A stretch of DNA of 64,000 nucleotides from NCBI RefSeq assembly GCF_024807945.1, contig NZ_JANUFD010000006.1, forward strand, positions 62,001 to 126,000. Direction: 5' to 3'. Of this stretch, positions 35,965 to 44,728 are shown one piece after another. The stretch comes from Pseudomonas sp. JUb42. Lineage in GTDB: Bacteria; Pseudomonadota; Gammaproteobacteria; Pseudomonadales; Pseudomonadaceae. The position numbers and the translations under genes were made by a program. Position 1 is the first letter of the stretch; each line of letters opens with the position of its first letter. The notes beneath the pieces are model-generated. The model made no database searches. It was given only the letters and a program-made list of their open reading frames with translations, and had not been told where the DNA came from.

Positions 35965-36720
35965 TTAAGGCTCGGGTCGGCCCTGTCCCCGAATCAGGCC
36001 AAGAAGCCGACGAGAATTCGACTCCAGAACATGCATGGCGTCCGCAGGAGTGACGTCCCATGCCTTTCCCAAAAACTGCGCGGTCTGACCTGCACTCCAC
36101 GGCATGACACTGGCACCATCTACCTGCGCAAATGGCCCATCGCTTTCAGGGACGACCTGATCGCGCGGGAGTTTCTTGGCCAAGGCCTGCCCCGCTGCCG
36201 AATTGAAGGCTGCTGGGCCAATACTGAACCAGCAGTCCTGTGCTATTGCCGCGTTGAGCTCCGTGGTGGTTCCAGTGAACCAGTGCAGCACTGCAGTACC
36301 GTAGCCCGGATGATCGTGCAACACGGCCAGCACATCCTTAACGGCCTGACGCGAATGGATGCTCAGCACTCGACCGCCGAGGGCTGCGCACTGCGCAACG
36401 ACGGCAATAAACACGCTGCGCTGTACGTCGTAACTCGCCTGAAAGCGCTTTGAGCCATCCAGGCCGACCTCGCCCACTGCCTTCACCTGTCTGATCTGCT
36501 CAAGCAGCATGTCGAGCTCAGCGTGACGGGCGCCAACGATCTCCGGGTGCAGTCCGGGAGTGATCAGCACCTTGTCGCTTCCACCCAGCACTCTGGACGT
36601 CGCGGTGAACGCACGGGGGCTGGTGGTGACAAGCCACGTGAACTCGTTCCTCTCCTGTGCCTGCGCATAAACGTCACGGGCATTGGGGTATAGGTCGAGG
36701 TGGCAGTGGAAGTCCATCAA
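35965..36720 (-). CDS. qatD: QatD, TatD-like DNase of the Qat defence system
   Basis: A 251-residue TatD-family metal-dependent hydrolase. It begins MMDFHCHLDLY, giving the HxH metal motif. VGEVGLDGS carries the conserved Glu, VLSIHSRQA a later His, and VPESDGPFA the last Asp. Its ATG overlaps the qatC stop by four bases (ATGA). In the described QatABCD anti-phage system, TatD-like QatD acts with a KAP ATPase, QatB and a QueC-like enzyme. All metal ligands appear intact. Confidence 0.92.
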   Translation of the reverse strand: MMDFHCHLDLYPNARDVYAQAQERNEFTWLVTTSPRAFTATSRVLGGSDKVLITPGLHPEIVGARHAELDMLLEQIRQVKAVGEVGLDGSKRFQASYDVQRSVFIAVVAQCAALGGRVLSIHSRQAVKDVLAVLHDHPGYGTAVLHWFTGTTTELNAAIAQDCWFSIGPAAFNSAAGQALAKKLPRDQVVPESDGPFAQVDGASVMPWSAGQTAQFLGKAWDVTPADAMHVLESNSRRLLGLIRGQGRPEP

Positions 36721-37982
36721 AGTACGCCATCTCCAGTTAACAAGGCTTCAAGTTCTTGAATGCCATGCGTGAGCACTGAGCGATACTGTGGGCGCTCATC
36801 TACTGGAGCAAACGCGAGCGAGGCGCCCAGAAATCTGTCGATACCCTTAGACCGGGTCGTCAAGACAGCCTGTGCCACAGCCATTGGATCATCAGGGCCG
36901 CTGGACTTATCGCTCCCGACCAGGCTGGAATACACATACTGGGTGGCATCATTCCCTCCCGTCCATGCTCTGAACGCAGCGCGACGAATCATACAAGGTA
37001 CGCAGCGTCCGCAGTGCGTGCGGTTATAGGTGCGGAAACGCCCACAGCTGGTCGTCTGCCACGCCAACTGCTGCAGGCGCACCGGATCAAGGCAGTCGTT
37101 CATCATTTCGCCCTTGGTCTTGAACCGATAGGGTAATTCCAGCTGCACATTCACTCCAATACCGTCCAGCACCTGCTGGAGCTTGGCTATGAACAGTGGG
37201 TGCGTCGTGCGAGTGCTCAAGCTCGATACGCGCCCTGGGACAAGCGGCGGATTCACGCAGATGAACCCGTTCTCAGGAATGAACAACGTGGGGCGAGGGT
37301 CGGCCAGCCGCGAGGTCGCCAGCACCGCGAACGCATAGAACGCCAAGGATCGGGCACGCGTTGAAGGTTCTTTGGGGCCCTTGAAGCTGATGCCGTGACT
37401 CCACTGATAGTGAGCTCCGTCGCCGCCTAGCAGTTGGGCGTAATCTCGCTGGCGCTGCGAGTCCTCATGCGCCAGTTGCGAGACAAACAAGGGACGCCGC
37501 CCTTGAGCTACCAGATCGAGCCCTCCGATCAGGCTATCAAGGCCTCCCGACAGCAACGACACGCAGTCCTGAGGTTTGGCAACGAACTTTCCTTCAGGTG
37601 GCGGCATGCCCGCGCCGGTGAAGATCAGCGTCCAGTAATCCCCGGTCAAAACTTTGAGCAGCTGTTCCAACTCGGCTCTGTAAGGCTCCCATCGCAGTGG
37701 TTCATGCAAGCCGACGCTGAGCTCAATCGTACGCGTCCAACCATCAGCGCTGGTCTTGCGCATCCCACACAGATCGGTTGCGCACACCGCCAGGCAAAAC
37801 TGAACGAAATCCCAGGTGGCCGGGCTAGGCCGGAAGCCTTTGCGCTTGAGAGATCCATGCCAGCCCTTGGCAATGGTGCCAACACCCTCTCTCCGGGCGG
37901 ACTTGAAGTACGAAAAGGCGCGTTCGCCCGGTTGAAGTTCAGCGGGCAGCTGCTCAGCTCTGGCACAAATTACCTTGATCAT
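36717..37982 (-). CDS. qatC: QatC, QueC-like protein of the Qat defence system
   Basis: A 421-residue protein with a PP-loop ATP pyrophosphatase motif (SLLSGGLDSLIGGL) and a C-terminal Cys cluster (CGRFRTYNRTHCGRCVPCMI) like the zinc site of 7-cyano-7-deazaguanine synthase QueC. It is longer than QueC, with an extra N-terminal domain. ATG at 37982 is chosen because it overlaps the qatB stop as ATGA; an in-frame start at 38036 is less likely. It probably modifies a nucleobase or protein as part of the anti-phage response. Confidence 0.92.
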   Translation of the reverse strand: MIKVICARAEQLPAELQPGERAFSYFKSARREGVGTIAKGWHGSLKRKGFRPSPATWDFVQFCLAVCATDLCGMRKTSADGWTRTIELSVGLHEPLRWEPYRAELEQLLKVLTGDYWTLIFTGAGMPPPEGKFVAKPQDCVSLLSGGLDSLIGGLDLVAQGRRPLFVSQLAHEDSQRQRDYAQLLGGDGAHYQWSHGISFKGPKEPSTRARSLAFYAFAVLATSRLADPRPTLFIPENGFICVNPPLVPGRVSSLSTRTTHPLFIAKLQQVLDGIGVNVQLELPYRFKTKGEMMNDCLDPVRLQQLAWQTTSCGRFRTYNRTHCGRCVPCMIRRAAFRAWTGGNDATQYVYSSLVGSDKSSGPDDPMAVAQAVLTTRSKGIDRFLGASLAFAPVDERPQYRSVLTHGIQELEALLTGDGVL

Positions 37983-38818
37983 TCTGCAAAGATCTCCAAT
38001 GCGTTCTGGAGGACGGTTTGCGCCAGGGTCTGGCAATCCAATCGTTGGCCTGCTAACCCTTCCATGATCCGCTCTACCTCACCGTGTACCCATTCCTGAA
38101 CATCGTTTCGAAGCTCTTGCACCTGAAGGGGCGAATACTTCAGTTTTTCGTAGGTTTGGCCTAGTTGCTCATCGAGTCGGTTGCACACAGCGTTCCCGAT
38201 TGTGAAACCGATGACTGAGTTGATTTGCTCATCGGTCAGGATGAAGACATCGACGTCTGGGTCTTTCTGGTACAGCAAGGCCATCGCGTCCGACCCTGCG
38301 TTGCGCATCGATTCATCATCGATGCTCCCGGTGTCAGGCATGACTTCCTTGATGAGTTCCAGCACCAGGTCTTCTGCCGAAAGATTCTGGCCACGCACGC
38401 GCTGCAGCCAGTCGATCGCTTGCTGGGTGCTGCCATCTCGGACGGCTTCGAGGAACTCACCCAAACGGCCGGCGCCCTGAGCAACCCCGCGCATTGTTCG
38501 CGCAGCTCGAGCCGAACCGCCCATTCCCTTATTGATCATGCTGCTGGCGGCACCACGGAGCGCGTCTCTGCCACCACCCGAGAGGTACTTACCCAGCTTG
38601 GCGCGAGCCGGCATGAACCGGCGATCAGGCGCTACATCACACTCCTGACCAGTCTCGGCATTATCGTCTTGCCCACCAGGCATGTCGTCGGTGCCTTCGG
38701 TTTCCGGTGCGTCGTCGCCGGGCCCTGCTCCCGCTGCACCGCCCTCCCCTTGATCCAGCCACTCTGGATCGAAGGGTGAGCCTGCTTTACCACCACTGCT
38801 CGAAGTTGAGGTACCCAT
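37979..38818 (-). CDS. qatB: QatB protein of the Qat defence system
   Basis: A 279-residue protein starting MGTSTSSSGGKAGSPFDPEW, a GTSTS/SGGKxGSP beginning characteristic of QatB. A low-complexity acidic linker follows (about residues 25-60). The remainder is helical (RDALRGAASSMINKGMGGSA). The start codon shares one base with the qatA stop, so it is tightly coupled. It is an essential component in the described system; its biochemical role is not known to me. Confidence 0.9.
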   Translation of the reverse strand: MGTSTSSSGGKAGSPFDPEWLDQGEGGAAGAGPGDDAPETEGTDDMPGGQDDNAETGQECDVAPDRRFMPARAKLGKYLSGGGRDALRGAASSMINKGMGGSARAARTMRGVAQGAGRLGEFLEAVRDGSTQQAIDWLQRVRGQNLSAEDLVLELIKEVMPDTGSIDDESMRNAGSDAMALLYQKDPDVDVFILTDEQINSVIGFTIGNAVCNRLDEQLGQTYEKLKYSPLQVQELRNDVQEWVHGEVERIMEGLAGQRLDCQTLAQTVLQNALEIFAE

Positions 38819-40767
38819 CAGCTTGCATTCCTTAGCGCCAGATCGATTGCTTTCTTCGTATTGCCCGCTATTTCCGAATGTTCCTTCCAGGACTTGAGAA
38901 CATCTGTGGCCCAGGACTGGTTGGCGAGAGAGGGGATGATCCCCGGCCCTACCGATTTCGCTGGCGCTTGGGCCAGTAGGACAGCGGCGCGTTTACCCAG
39001 GGATGTGTGCACCTTGCAGGGTTCAATTAGCATGACCATCTCGGTCTTATTCTTCCAAGAGCGGGAGGTGACGGTGCCCTGCCAAGCCTTCACCATGGCG
39101 AGCTCAGCCTGCGTGGTATCCAAGGCTCGGATGGCCTGGGTCAGTGGATCGTTACCGCTGGACGCTTTCTTCAACATGTCCCGAAGCTGTCGCGAAGCGG
39201 GTGTCATGTTGTCATCGCCAAAGTCTCTAGTAGCCGAGTCGCGACTGAGGTGAAGCAATGGGCGCAAGTCCCTAGCTCCCAGCGCAGGGGCTAGCTGCAG
39301 CCACTCCCTCACAAAAAACTCATCCGGGAAGTTATCGGGCAGCCCTGCTCCGCTGGCGGCAAGAGATTCAGCCTCGAGAAGAATGGATACCTCGCCGTCA
39401 TTGTCGGAAGTCACCAGTGAGGACAGCGTCTTGGCGAGGTCTTCGTTGCAGCGTTCAAGCAGGTGCCATTTGGCTAGCGCAGGGACATCCAATTTGATCC
39501 CTTGAGGTGCGGCGAGTGACTGACGCAAGAACACGGTGTTCAGGAACCCCTTCATCAGTCGTGGGTTGGCACTGATTGCGGTGGAGTTGAACATGAGTGG
39601 CGCAAGCCCCTCGGCGAGCTGCATAAGCTCCTGAAGCCTCAGGTCACCATCGACCAGCTCAAATAGGAATTGGGAGGTGATGGTCTCGCCCTGCCAACTT
39701 TGACTCAGCCTTTTGGGGATGAGCCGCTTGGCATTCTCAAACTTGTCTTGCGCGAACGCTCCAGCTCTGGCCTCGCGTTCCAGCAAGAGCAGTACCAGAT
39801 AGGCCTTGGCCTCATTCACGCCAAGACGAGGTACGTGCAGAGGTACTTGAATGAGCTTATCGAAGTAGTTAGTCGCGATGTCGTCGTTGATATCGGTTCC
39901 TTCAAAGTGCTTCTTGACCGCACCGCGAATGAAGTCATTGTCAGCAGCGATCACGAATGCCGTACGCTTGAGGAACAGCAGAAGGCGGATAGACTCTAGC
40001 GTCGAGATGGCCGTTTCAGGTAGGCACCTGTCGAGGTCATCGACAAATACCACCAAGGTCACCCCGAGCTCACCGAGCAATTGCTCCAGCGCATCGCGGA
40101 ATGCCTGGATCTCGTTCGGAAGAGACATGGGGTTGGCCGGGTTCAAGATACCGAGCGATTTGAGACCAAAGTAATCTGCAGCCCCTTCGTCATCACTGCC
40201 CTCGGCGTCGCCACTTTTTGCGCCAGCCGCCTGGTCTTCTCCAGCATCCCCTGTTGAAGATTTGAACCAGCCCATGGCTTTGACGACTGCCTTGCCCACC
40301 GAGCCTATGGGCAGCCCGGTCTTGATGGTGAGCGCTGCCTCAGTACTGACCTGTACCAGCTTGAGCAAGTTGATCCTGCGCATCAGGTCGACAGCTTTGT
40401 TCCATAGTGTCTGATCACCTTTGGCTAGTTTGAGCACCTCATCGCCAACGATCTGCAGTAACGCACTGCGAGCGCTCTCAAAATCTTGATAAAGCCAAGG
40501 GTTGAACGTGATGACAACGTAGCGAGTGTTCTGGGTGGTGGCTGCAGGATCTGATTGGGTGGCTGTGGGCGGTGTCGCTGCACCAGTAGGCAGGTCGGCC
40601 AGGCGTGAAGCAATCATCTTCACCAAGGAGGATTTACCCGCGCCCCAGCCACCTGACACGCCGATCGAGATGGGCTCGCCGGCACTTTGTTTTAGAAGAC
40701 TCGCGCACGCATCTGCGACTACCCCAAAATTTAGGTAGTCCGTCGTGGTTTCGTTATCGTGCCACAT
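38818..40767 (-). CDS. qatA: QatA, KAP-family P-loop ATPase of the Qat defence system
   Basis: A 649-residue KAP NTPase. Walker A GGWGAGKS is at residues 39-46 and Walker B LVVFVDDLDRCLPE near residue 235. The characteristic insertion between them carries acidic and low-complexity segments (DEGAADYFG). The start MWHDNETTTDYLNF is typical. It leads the operon qatA-qatB-qatC-qatD, all overlapping by one to four bases. The ribosome site is weak, but an upstream 89-codon frame ends three bases before the ATG. Confidence 0.93.
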   Translation of the reverse strand: MWHDNETTTDYLNFGVVADACASLLKQSAGEPISIGVSGGWGAGKSSLVKMIASRLADLPTGAATPPTATQSDPAATTQNTRYVVITFNPWLYQDFESARSALLQIVGDEVLKLAKGDQTLWNKAVDLMRRINLLKLVQVSTEAALTIKTGLPIGSVGKAVVKAMGWFKSSTGDAGEDQAAGAKSGDAEGSDDEGAADYFGLKSLGILNPANPMSLPNEIQAFRDALEQLLGELGVTLVVFVDDLDRCLPETAISTLESIRLLLFLKRTAFVIAADNDFIRGAVKKHFEGTDINDDIATNYFDKLIQVPLHVPRLGVNEAKAYLVLLLLEREARAGAFAQDKFENAKRLIPKRLSQSWQGETITSQFLFELVDGDLRLQELMQLAEGLAPLMFNSTAISANPRLMKGFLNTVFLRQSLAAPQGIKLDVPALAKWHLLERCNEDLAKTLSSLVTSDNDGEVSILLEAESLAASGAGLPDNFPDEFFVREWLQLAPALGARDLRPLLHLSRDSATRDFGDDNMTPASRQLRDMLKKASSGNDPLTQAIRALDTTQAELAMVKAWQGTVTSRSWKNKTEMVMLIEPCKVHTSLGKRAAVLLAQAPAKSVGPGIIPSLANQSWATDVLKSWKEHSEIAGNTKKAIDLALRNAS

Positions 40768-40770
40768 GAG

Positions 40771-41040
40771 CTAAATCCATTTTCTGAGGCGATCGAACCG
40801 TCGGCTACGCGGATCCATCGCGATAAGGGGCAAGGCCCGGATTGTAGGCAAGTAGATAGCTATGTGCCACCCACTTGCGACATCCAGTAAAGTCTTCCAA
40901 TGAAAAAGCGAGTTGATGGGTACCCACTTAACGTCTTTGTGCACTGGAATGTGGTTGCTCGTATTGAAACCTCTTCCCTGGCTAAGAGAGCGGAGCTCGA
41001 AAAGCATCGAGAGCACAAATGTACTCCTGCGTGCGCACAT
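40771..41040 (-). CDS. Possible leader ORF of the Qat operon, 89 aa
   Basis: A leftward frame ending in TAG three bases before the qatA ATG, which could couple translation to qatA since qatA has no strong ribosome site. The sequence (GFNTSNHIPVHKDVKWVPIN, then HWKTLLDVASGWHIAIYLPT) is natural-looking but unrecognised. It may be non-functional leader sequence. Confidence 0.3.
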   Translation of the reverse strand: MCARRSTFVLSMLFELRSLSQGRGFNTSNHIPVHKDVKWVPINSLFHWKTLLDVASGWHIAIYLPTIRALPLIAMDPRSRRFDRLRKWI

Positions 41041-41103
41041 CTTGTGACGCCGATAGAATCCAACGGATGACGTTGGCCGGAAATTTCATTTCATGAAGGA
41101 TTG

Positions 41104-41415
41104 ATGTCACTTAAATCATTCACGGGTGCATTGCGGGGGGCAGTACGAAGCACCCGCAATCTCGGTCAGCGTGGGTTTGGTGACGTAACGAGTCGCGCCT
41201 AACTGTCCAAGCTCAAGACCGTGAAATCAAGCATTACGCTGGACAAGCTTGATCAGCTGAGCCTGCGCCTTGGACTAAGCCCAATCACCCTCCTCACACT
41301 GACGCTGAGCGAGAGCACCGGTCAGCCGGCGCAAGAGATGGTCGTCAAGTTAAGTTCAGAGTTGGAAGACATTCACCAAAGTGGTGGGCTGTCCGAGTTA
41401 CGTTTCCCTGCGTGA
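41104..41415 (+). pseudogene. XRE-family regulator with in-frame stop
   Basis: A frame from ATG 41104 to 41415, broken only by TAA at 41200-41202. Conceptual translation gives MSLKSFTGALRGAVRSTRNL, then ..RA*LSKLKTVKSSITLDKLDQL and SPITLLTLTLSES. It matches the intact regulator at 51574 (TRTYFAKLEKGESGITLDKL), where a Tyr stands at the stop position. A single change of TAC or TAT to TAA explains it. The region after the HTH is shorter than in the intact paralogue. Confidence 0.7.
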
Positions 41416-41701
41416 GAGTGCCCGTTAGCTAGGCCCAACTCATTGCCTGCTCGCAAACCGCGCAGGCCCCAGAGTTCCCCCATCTCGATCCTGCGAGCTG
41501 AGTTAGCGTTCATGGATTGATACCCCACACGCATGATCTGATGCAGAGTTAACCAGGAGGCGAGGATGCAACATTGTCGAGCAGTATTCTGAGTTTGGGC
41601 AGATCCGGGCTTGGAGCACCATTCTCATGAAGAGGTGCTCGCGGACTGAGCACGACTGGATGTACAAGTCAGGCTTTCCCGCACCAGCGATACGCAGTCG
41701 T
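41416..41701. other. Intergenic stretch
   Basis: About 290 bases with no credible gene. A leftward open frame passes through here but has poor composition. It may be a decayed continuation of the 83-aa gene behind kfrA. Confidence 0.35.
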
Positions 41702-41953
41702 TCATTCGGATTTATGAGCGCTCTGGCTTGGCGCGGATTGACGAGGCTGCTGCCTGGAGAGATGGTTACCCTCATACGCGGCTGACCGAATGGAGGCTTG
41801 CCATTGGCCATCGGCTTGAATGCGGCTTGCGCGACACATGAGCGCCGCCGGAGTTTTACCATTTGCCATTATTCCAGCCAGTTGCTGATGGGCTTGCTTC
41901 AGCGCGATGGCTTCGGCGGGTTTGAGATTAGACGTATAGAGATTCATGCTCAC
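41702..41953 (-). CDS. Small protein coupled to the KfrA-like gene, 83 aa
   Basis: Starts MSMNLYTSNLKPAEAIALKQ, then QQLAGIMANGKTPAALM. Its ATG overlaps the kfrA-like stop by four bases (ATGA), supporting real translation. The last 30 residues are Gln/Ser-rich and may follow a frameshift. The family is unknown. It could be a partner of the KfrA-like DNA-binding protein. Confidence 0.5.
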   Translation of the reverse strand: MSMNLYTSNLKPAEAIALKQAHQQLAGIMANGKTPAALMCRASRIQADGQWQASIRSAAYEGNHLSRQQPRQSAPSQSAHKSE

Positions 41954-43011
41954 TTCCTCGGCGTCTTTGAGGGCCTAATACCTGGGCTTGGAGGTGTAGA
42001 AGCGGCTGCGCCATCGATCTTGCTTCTTTCATTTGCAATGGAGAGATCACACCGCAGTTGTTGATTCTCGGCTTGAGCAGACGTAAGCAGCAGCCTTACC
42101 TCTAATTCGCGCTCGCTACTTTTGGCTGCGGCCTCATTGAGAGCCTTTGCGTCCTGCCTAAGTGCAGCTAACTGCTCCTGAAGCTGCTCGGTTACGCCAG
42201 CGGACTTCGCTTCGGCCATCTTCAAACCTTGGATCTCGGCGGTCAGAGCCTCAATGCGGGCCTCATGGGCATGTAGTGTCTTGGTCTGCTGACGGGACTC
42301 TCCCAGTAACCGCTCGTTATCGCGATTCAGGCGTGTCAGGTCGTCCTGTTTCAGGGCCAAGGTTTCCTGAAGCTTGCGCTGCTCTACCTGTGCCTCGCGA
42401 AGCTGCGATTCGTGCCGACGCTGATCCTGATCGCGCTGTTCCTTCACAGACTCCCGGTAATGCTCCAGCGCGCCACGCGCGTGAACATGCTTCTCTTCGA
42501 GGGACTGGATCTGTTTATCCCTATCAGCGACCAAGGCTTCCAGATCACTACAGCGCTGGCTGATCCCCGCGTTGCGCGTCAGCTCGGCTTGGAGCGAAGA
42601 CCGCGTGGTTTGAAGGTCAGCGGTTTGGGTTTCAATCGCTGATTGCTGCGTGTCCAGCTGCCGGCGCGCTGCGGTCAGCTCGGACTGTAAATTAGCGATC
42701 TGCCCCTCAAGTCCTACCCGTTGCAAATCAAAGGCTGATCGAGCCTGCTCGATCGACTCACCACCCTCCTCCATAAGCCGATCCAAAAGGTTTCCAACCA
42801 TCGCTGAAAGCTCTTCGCTCAGGCGCTCCCGAGAGGATGGCGGGCGCGGATCGACGGATTCGATCTCTTTGAGATATCGGGCGATGGTTGTCTTCGACCC
42901 GGTATTCCCCAGTTCCACGCGCACGGCATCAATGCTTGGGTACGCTCCCTTCGCGAGTAGAGATTGCCTCGCTTTTTGCACCACCGCTTTGTTTATGCCG
43001 CCACGGGCCAT
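41950..43011 (-). CDS. KfrA-like coiled-coil DNA-binding protein
   Basis: A 353-residue protein. Residues 1-60 form a KfrA N-terminal HTH-type domain (GGINKAVVQKARQSLLAKGA, then STGSKTTIARYLKEI-like GSKTTIARYLKEIES). Residues 75-320 are a long coiled coil rich in Glu, Gln and Arg (LQSELTAARRQLDTQQ). KfrA proteins are plasmid DNA-organising or segregation factors that repress their own promoter. The intergenic region with the divergent recombinase holds a palindrome and repeated TTCATTCT motifs as candidate operators. Confidence 0.82.
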   Translation of the reverse strand: MARGGINKAVVQKARQSLLAKGAYPSIDAVRVELGNTGSKTTIARYLKEIESVDPRPPSSRERLSEELSAMVGNLLDRLMEEGGESIEQARSAFDLQRVGLEGQIANLQSELTAARRQLDTQQSAIETQTADLQTTRSSLQAELTRNAGISQRCSDLEALVADRDKQIQSLEEKHVHARGALEHYRESVKEQRDQDQRRHESQLREAQVEQRKLQETLALKQDDLTRLNRDNERLLGESRQQTKTLHAHEARIEALTAEIQGLKMAEAKSAGVTEQLQEQLAALRQDAKALNEAAAKSSERELEVRLLLTSAQAENQQLRCDLSIANERSKIDGAAASTPPSPGIRPSKTPRK

Positions 43012-43026
43012 GGAGTCTCCTACGAT

Positions 43027-43100
43027 TTCATTCTGTGTTACATGTCATGTAATTACGTGACACATTATCATTAGAATGATAAATAAAAAATTCATTCTGT
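43027..43100. promoter_or_regulatory. Divergent regulatory region with palindrome and TTCATTCTGT repeats
   Basis: TTCATTCTGT occurs at 43027-43036 and 43091-43100, and an inverted AGAATGA at 43073-43079. Between them TGTCATGTAATTACGTGACA (43043-43062) is a near-perfect 20-bp palindrome. The A/T-rich spacer fits divergent promoters of the kfrA-like and integrase genes. Binding by the KfrA-like protein is inferred. Confidence 0.6.
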
Positions 43101-43208
43101 ATAAAGCCATAATAGAAGTTTATGGCTTCTTTACCCTTAAAAGGTCTTTAGCCTGCCGGGGTAAGTGTGGAATGCTGGGATCACGCAGTTTTTTGAAGGC
43201 GAAAGGTG

Positions 43209-44156
43209 ATGGACAAGGCTGATCGGTACCTCAAGGCAGGCACCCGGGAAAACACTCGCAAGAGCTACCGGGCTGCGATCGAGCATTTCGAAGTGACGTG
43301 GGGCGGCTACCTGCCCACCACCGGCGACGGTATCGTTCGCTACCTGGCCGAGTACGCCGACAAGCATGCAATCAGCACGCTCAAGCAACGGTTGGCCGCG
43401 CTGGCTCAGTGGCACATCACACAGGGATTCCCCGACCCAACCAAGACGCCCAATGTGCGCCAGATGATCAAGGGCATCCGTGTCGTGCATCCCGCGCAGG
43501 TCAAGCAAGCCGCTCCTCTTTTACTTAGACATCTCGAACAGGCTGTGAAATGGCTTGAAGCGGAAGCCGCTGCCGCGCTCGATCGCGGTGACTACAAGAC
43601 TCTGCTGCGCCACCGACGCTCGATTGCAATGGTGCTGATCGGATTCTGGCGGGGATTTCGCGGGGACGAGCTTGCCAGGCTCACGGTAGAGAACACACAA
43701 GCCTATAGTGGTGAAGGCATCACGTTCTTCCTACCTCACACCAAGAGTGATCGCCTGCACGAGGGGACAACTTTTCAGACGCCGGCACTGACAATGCTCT
43801 GTCCGGTCGAGGCCTATATCAACTGGATTACCGTTGCAGGCCTCGCGAAGGGCCCAGTCTTTCGCCGGCTGGATCGCTGGGGAAATCTTGCGGACAAGGG
43901 CATCCAACCTCATAGCCTGATTCCCATGCTCCGCCGCATCTTCAAGGAAGCCGGACTACCTGAGGAGCTCTATAGCACCCACTCGATGCGACGAGGATTT
44001 GCGACTTGGGCATCGGCCAACGGCTGGGACATCAAGGGGTTGATGAGCTATGTGGGGTGGAAGGATATGAAGTCGGCGCTTCGTTACGTGGACGCGGGCA
44101 TGTCATTTGGTGGGTTGGCCGCGCGGGCAGGCCCCGCCTTGCACGCTCCTAGGTAA
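43209..44156 (+). CDS. Tyrosine recombinase, copy 3
   Basis: A 315-residue site-specific recombinase. The N-terminal SAM-like domain is AGTRENTRKSYRAAIEHFEV. The catalytic core keeps Arg in FWRGFRGDELARL, THSMRRGFATWA as the HxxR box, VGWKDMKSALRYVD with the Tyr, and Trp in place of the second His, which is common. ATG at 43209 follows GAAAGG; a GTG one codon earlier is possible. It is divergent from the KfrA-like gene, and an internally deleted copy lies at 53.6 kb, so it probably once mobilised the DNA between. Confidence 0.9.
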   Translation: MDKADRYLKAGTRENTRKSYRAAIEHFEVTWGGYLPTTGDGIVRYLAEYADKHAISTLKQRLAALAQWHITQGFPDPTKTPNVRQMIKGIRVVHPAQVKQAAPLLLRHLEQAVKWLEAEAAAALDRGDYKTLLRHRRSIAMVLIGFWRGFRGDELARLTVENTQAYSGEGITFFLPHTKSDRLHEGTTFQTPALTMLCPVEAYINWITVAGLAKGPVFRRLDRWGNLADKGIQPHSLIPMLRRIFKEAGLPEELYSTHSMRRGFATWASANGWDIKGLMSYVGWKDMKSALRYVDAGMSFGGLAARAGPALHAPR

Positions 44157-44728
44157 CCGATGAAGTCTTTGAGGGTGCTAATCTCGAGTATCAGTACTTC
44201 GAGCGATATCTTGTCGAAGACGTGAACAAAATCTTTACCCAGATATAGCGGCCCAGTGTTGACCGGAAGCGCTGCATAGGCATTGCGATCCAAGCCGCTC
44301 TGTATCATGTGCGAGCCAACGCTGCCCGAGAAATGCTTCGTACAGGCTTCTGCACTCCCCCGTGTACAACCACAAGTGAACACGCACCCTTGATATGTCT
44401 GGAGTCTGCACAGGCAGTGGTCGGGTGCATTCTGAGTCCAAAAACACCCTGTGAGGACACCGCATCAACTAGGTCTTCGAACCATATCAAAGCAGGTGGT
44501 TTGGAGAAAAATAACGCCAGCTATCGATTTACATCAATGCTCCGAGCGCACGTAAGCCAAAGGTTGCGTGGCACAATAATATCAGTGATCCTTCAGCCCA
44601 GGCGCCTTCGAAAAGACACAACTTTCTAGCGCTGAACCTATGGGATTATCCCGCTAATGCCACTCACCTTGCCATTGAGGCGGGACACGGACAAGGCGCA
44701 CGTTTGCGCTTGGGGAGTCAGAATCGAT
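44157..44728. other. Intergenic region, possible gene fragment
   Basis: About 570 bases. On the minus strand, codons around 44157-44290 read NTGPLYLGKDFVHVFDKISL, then LEISTLKDFIGYL, which looks protein-like but has no credible start or ending. It may be the remnant of a gene. Nothing else is supported. Confidence 0.3.

Noticed and set aside
44157..44383. Leftward frame after recombinase 3
   Set aside because: Part looks protein-like, but the frame runs into the recombinase 3' end and has no credible start, so it is noted only as a possible fragment.
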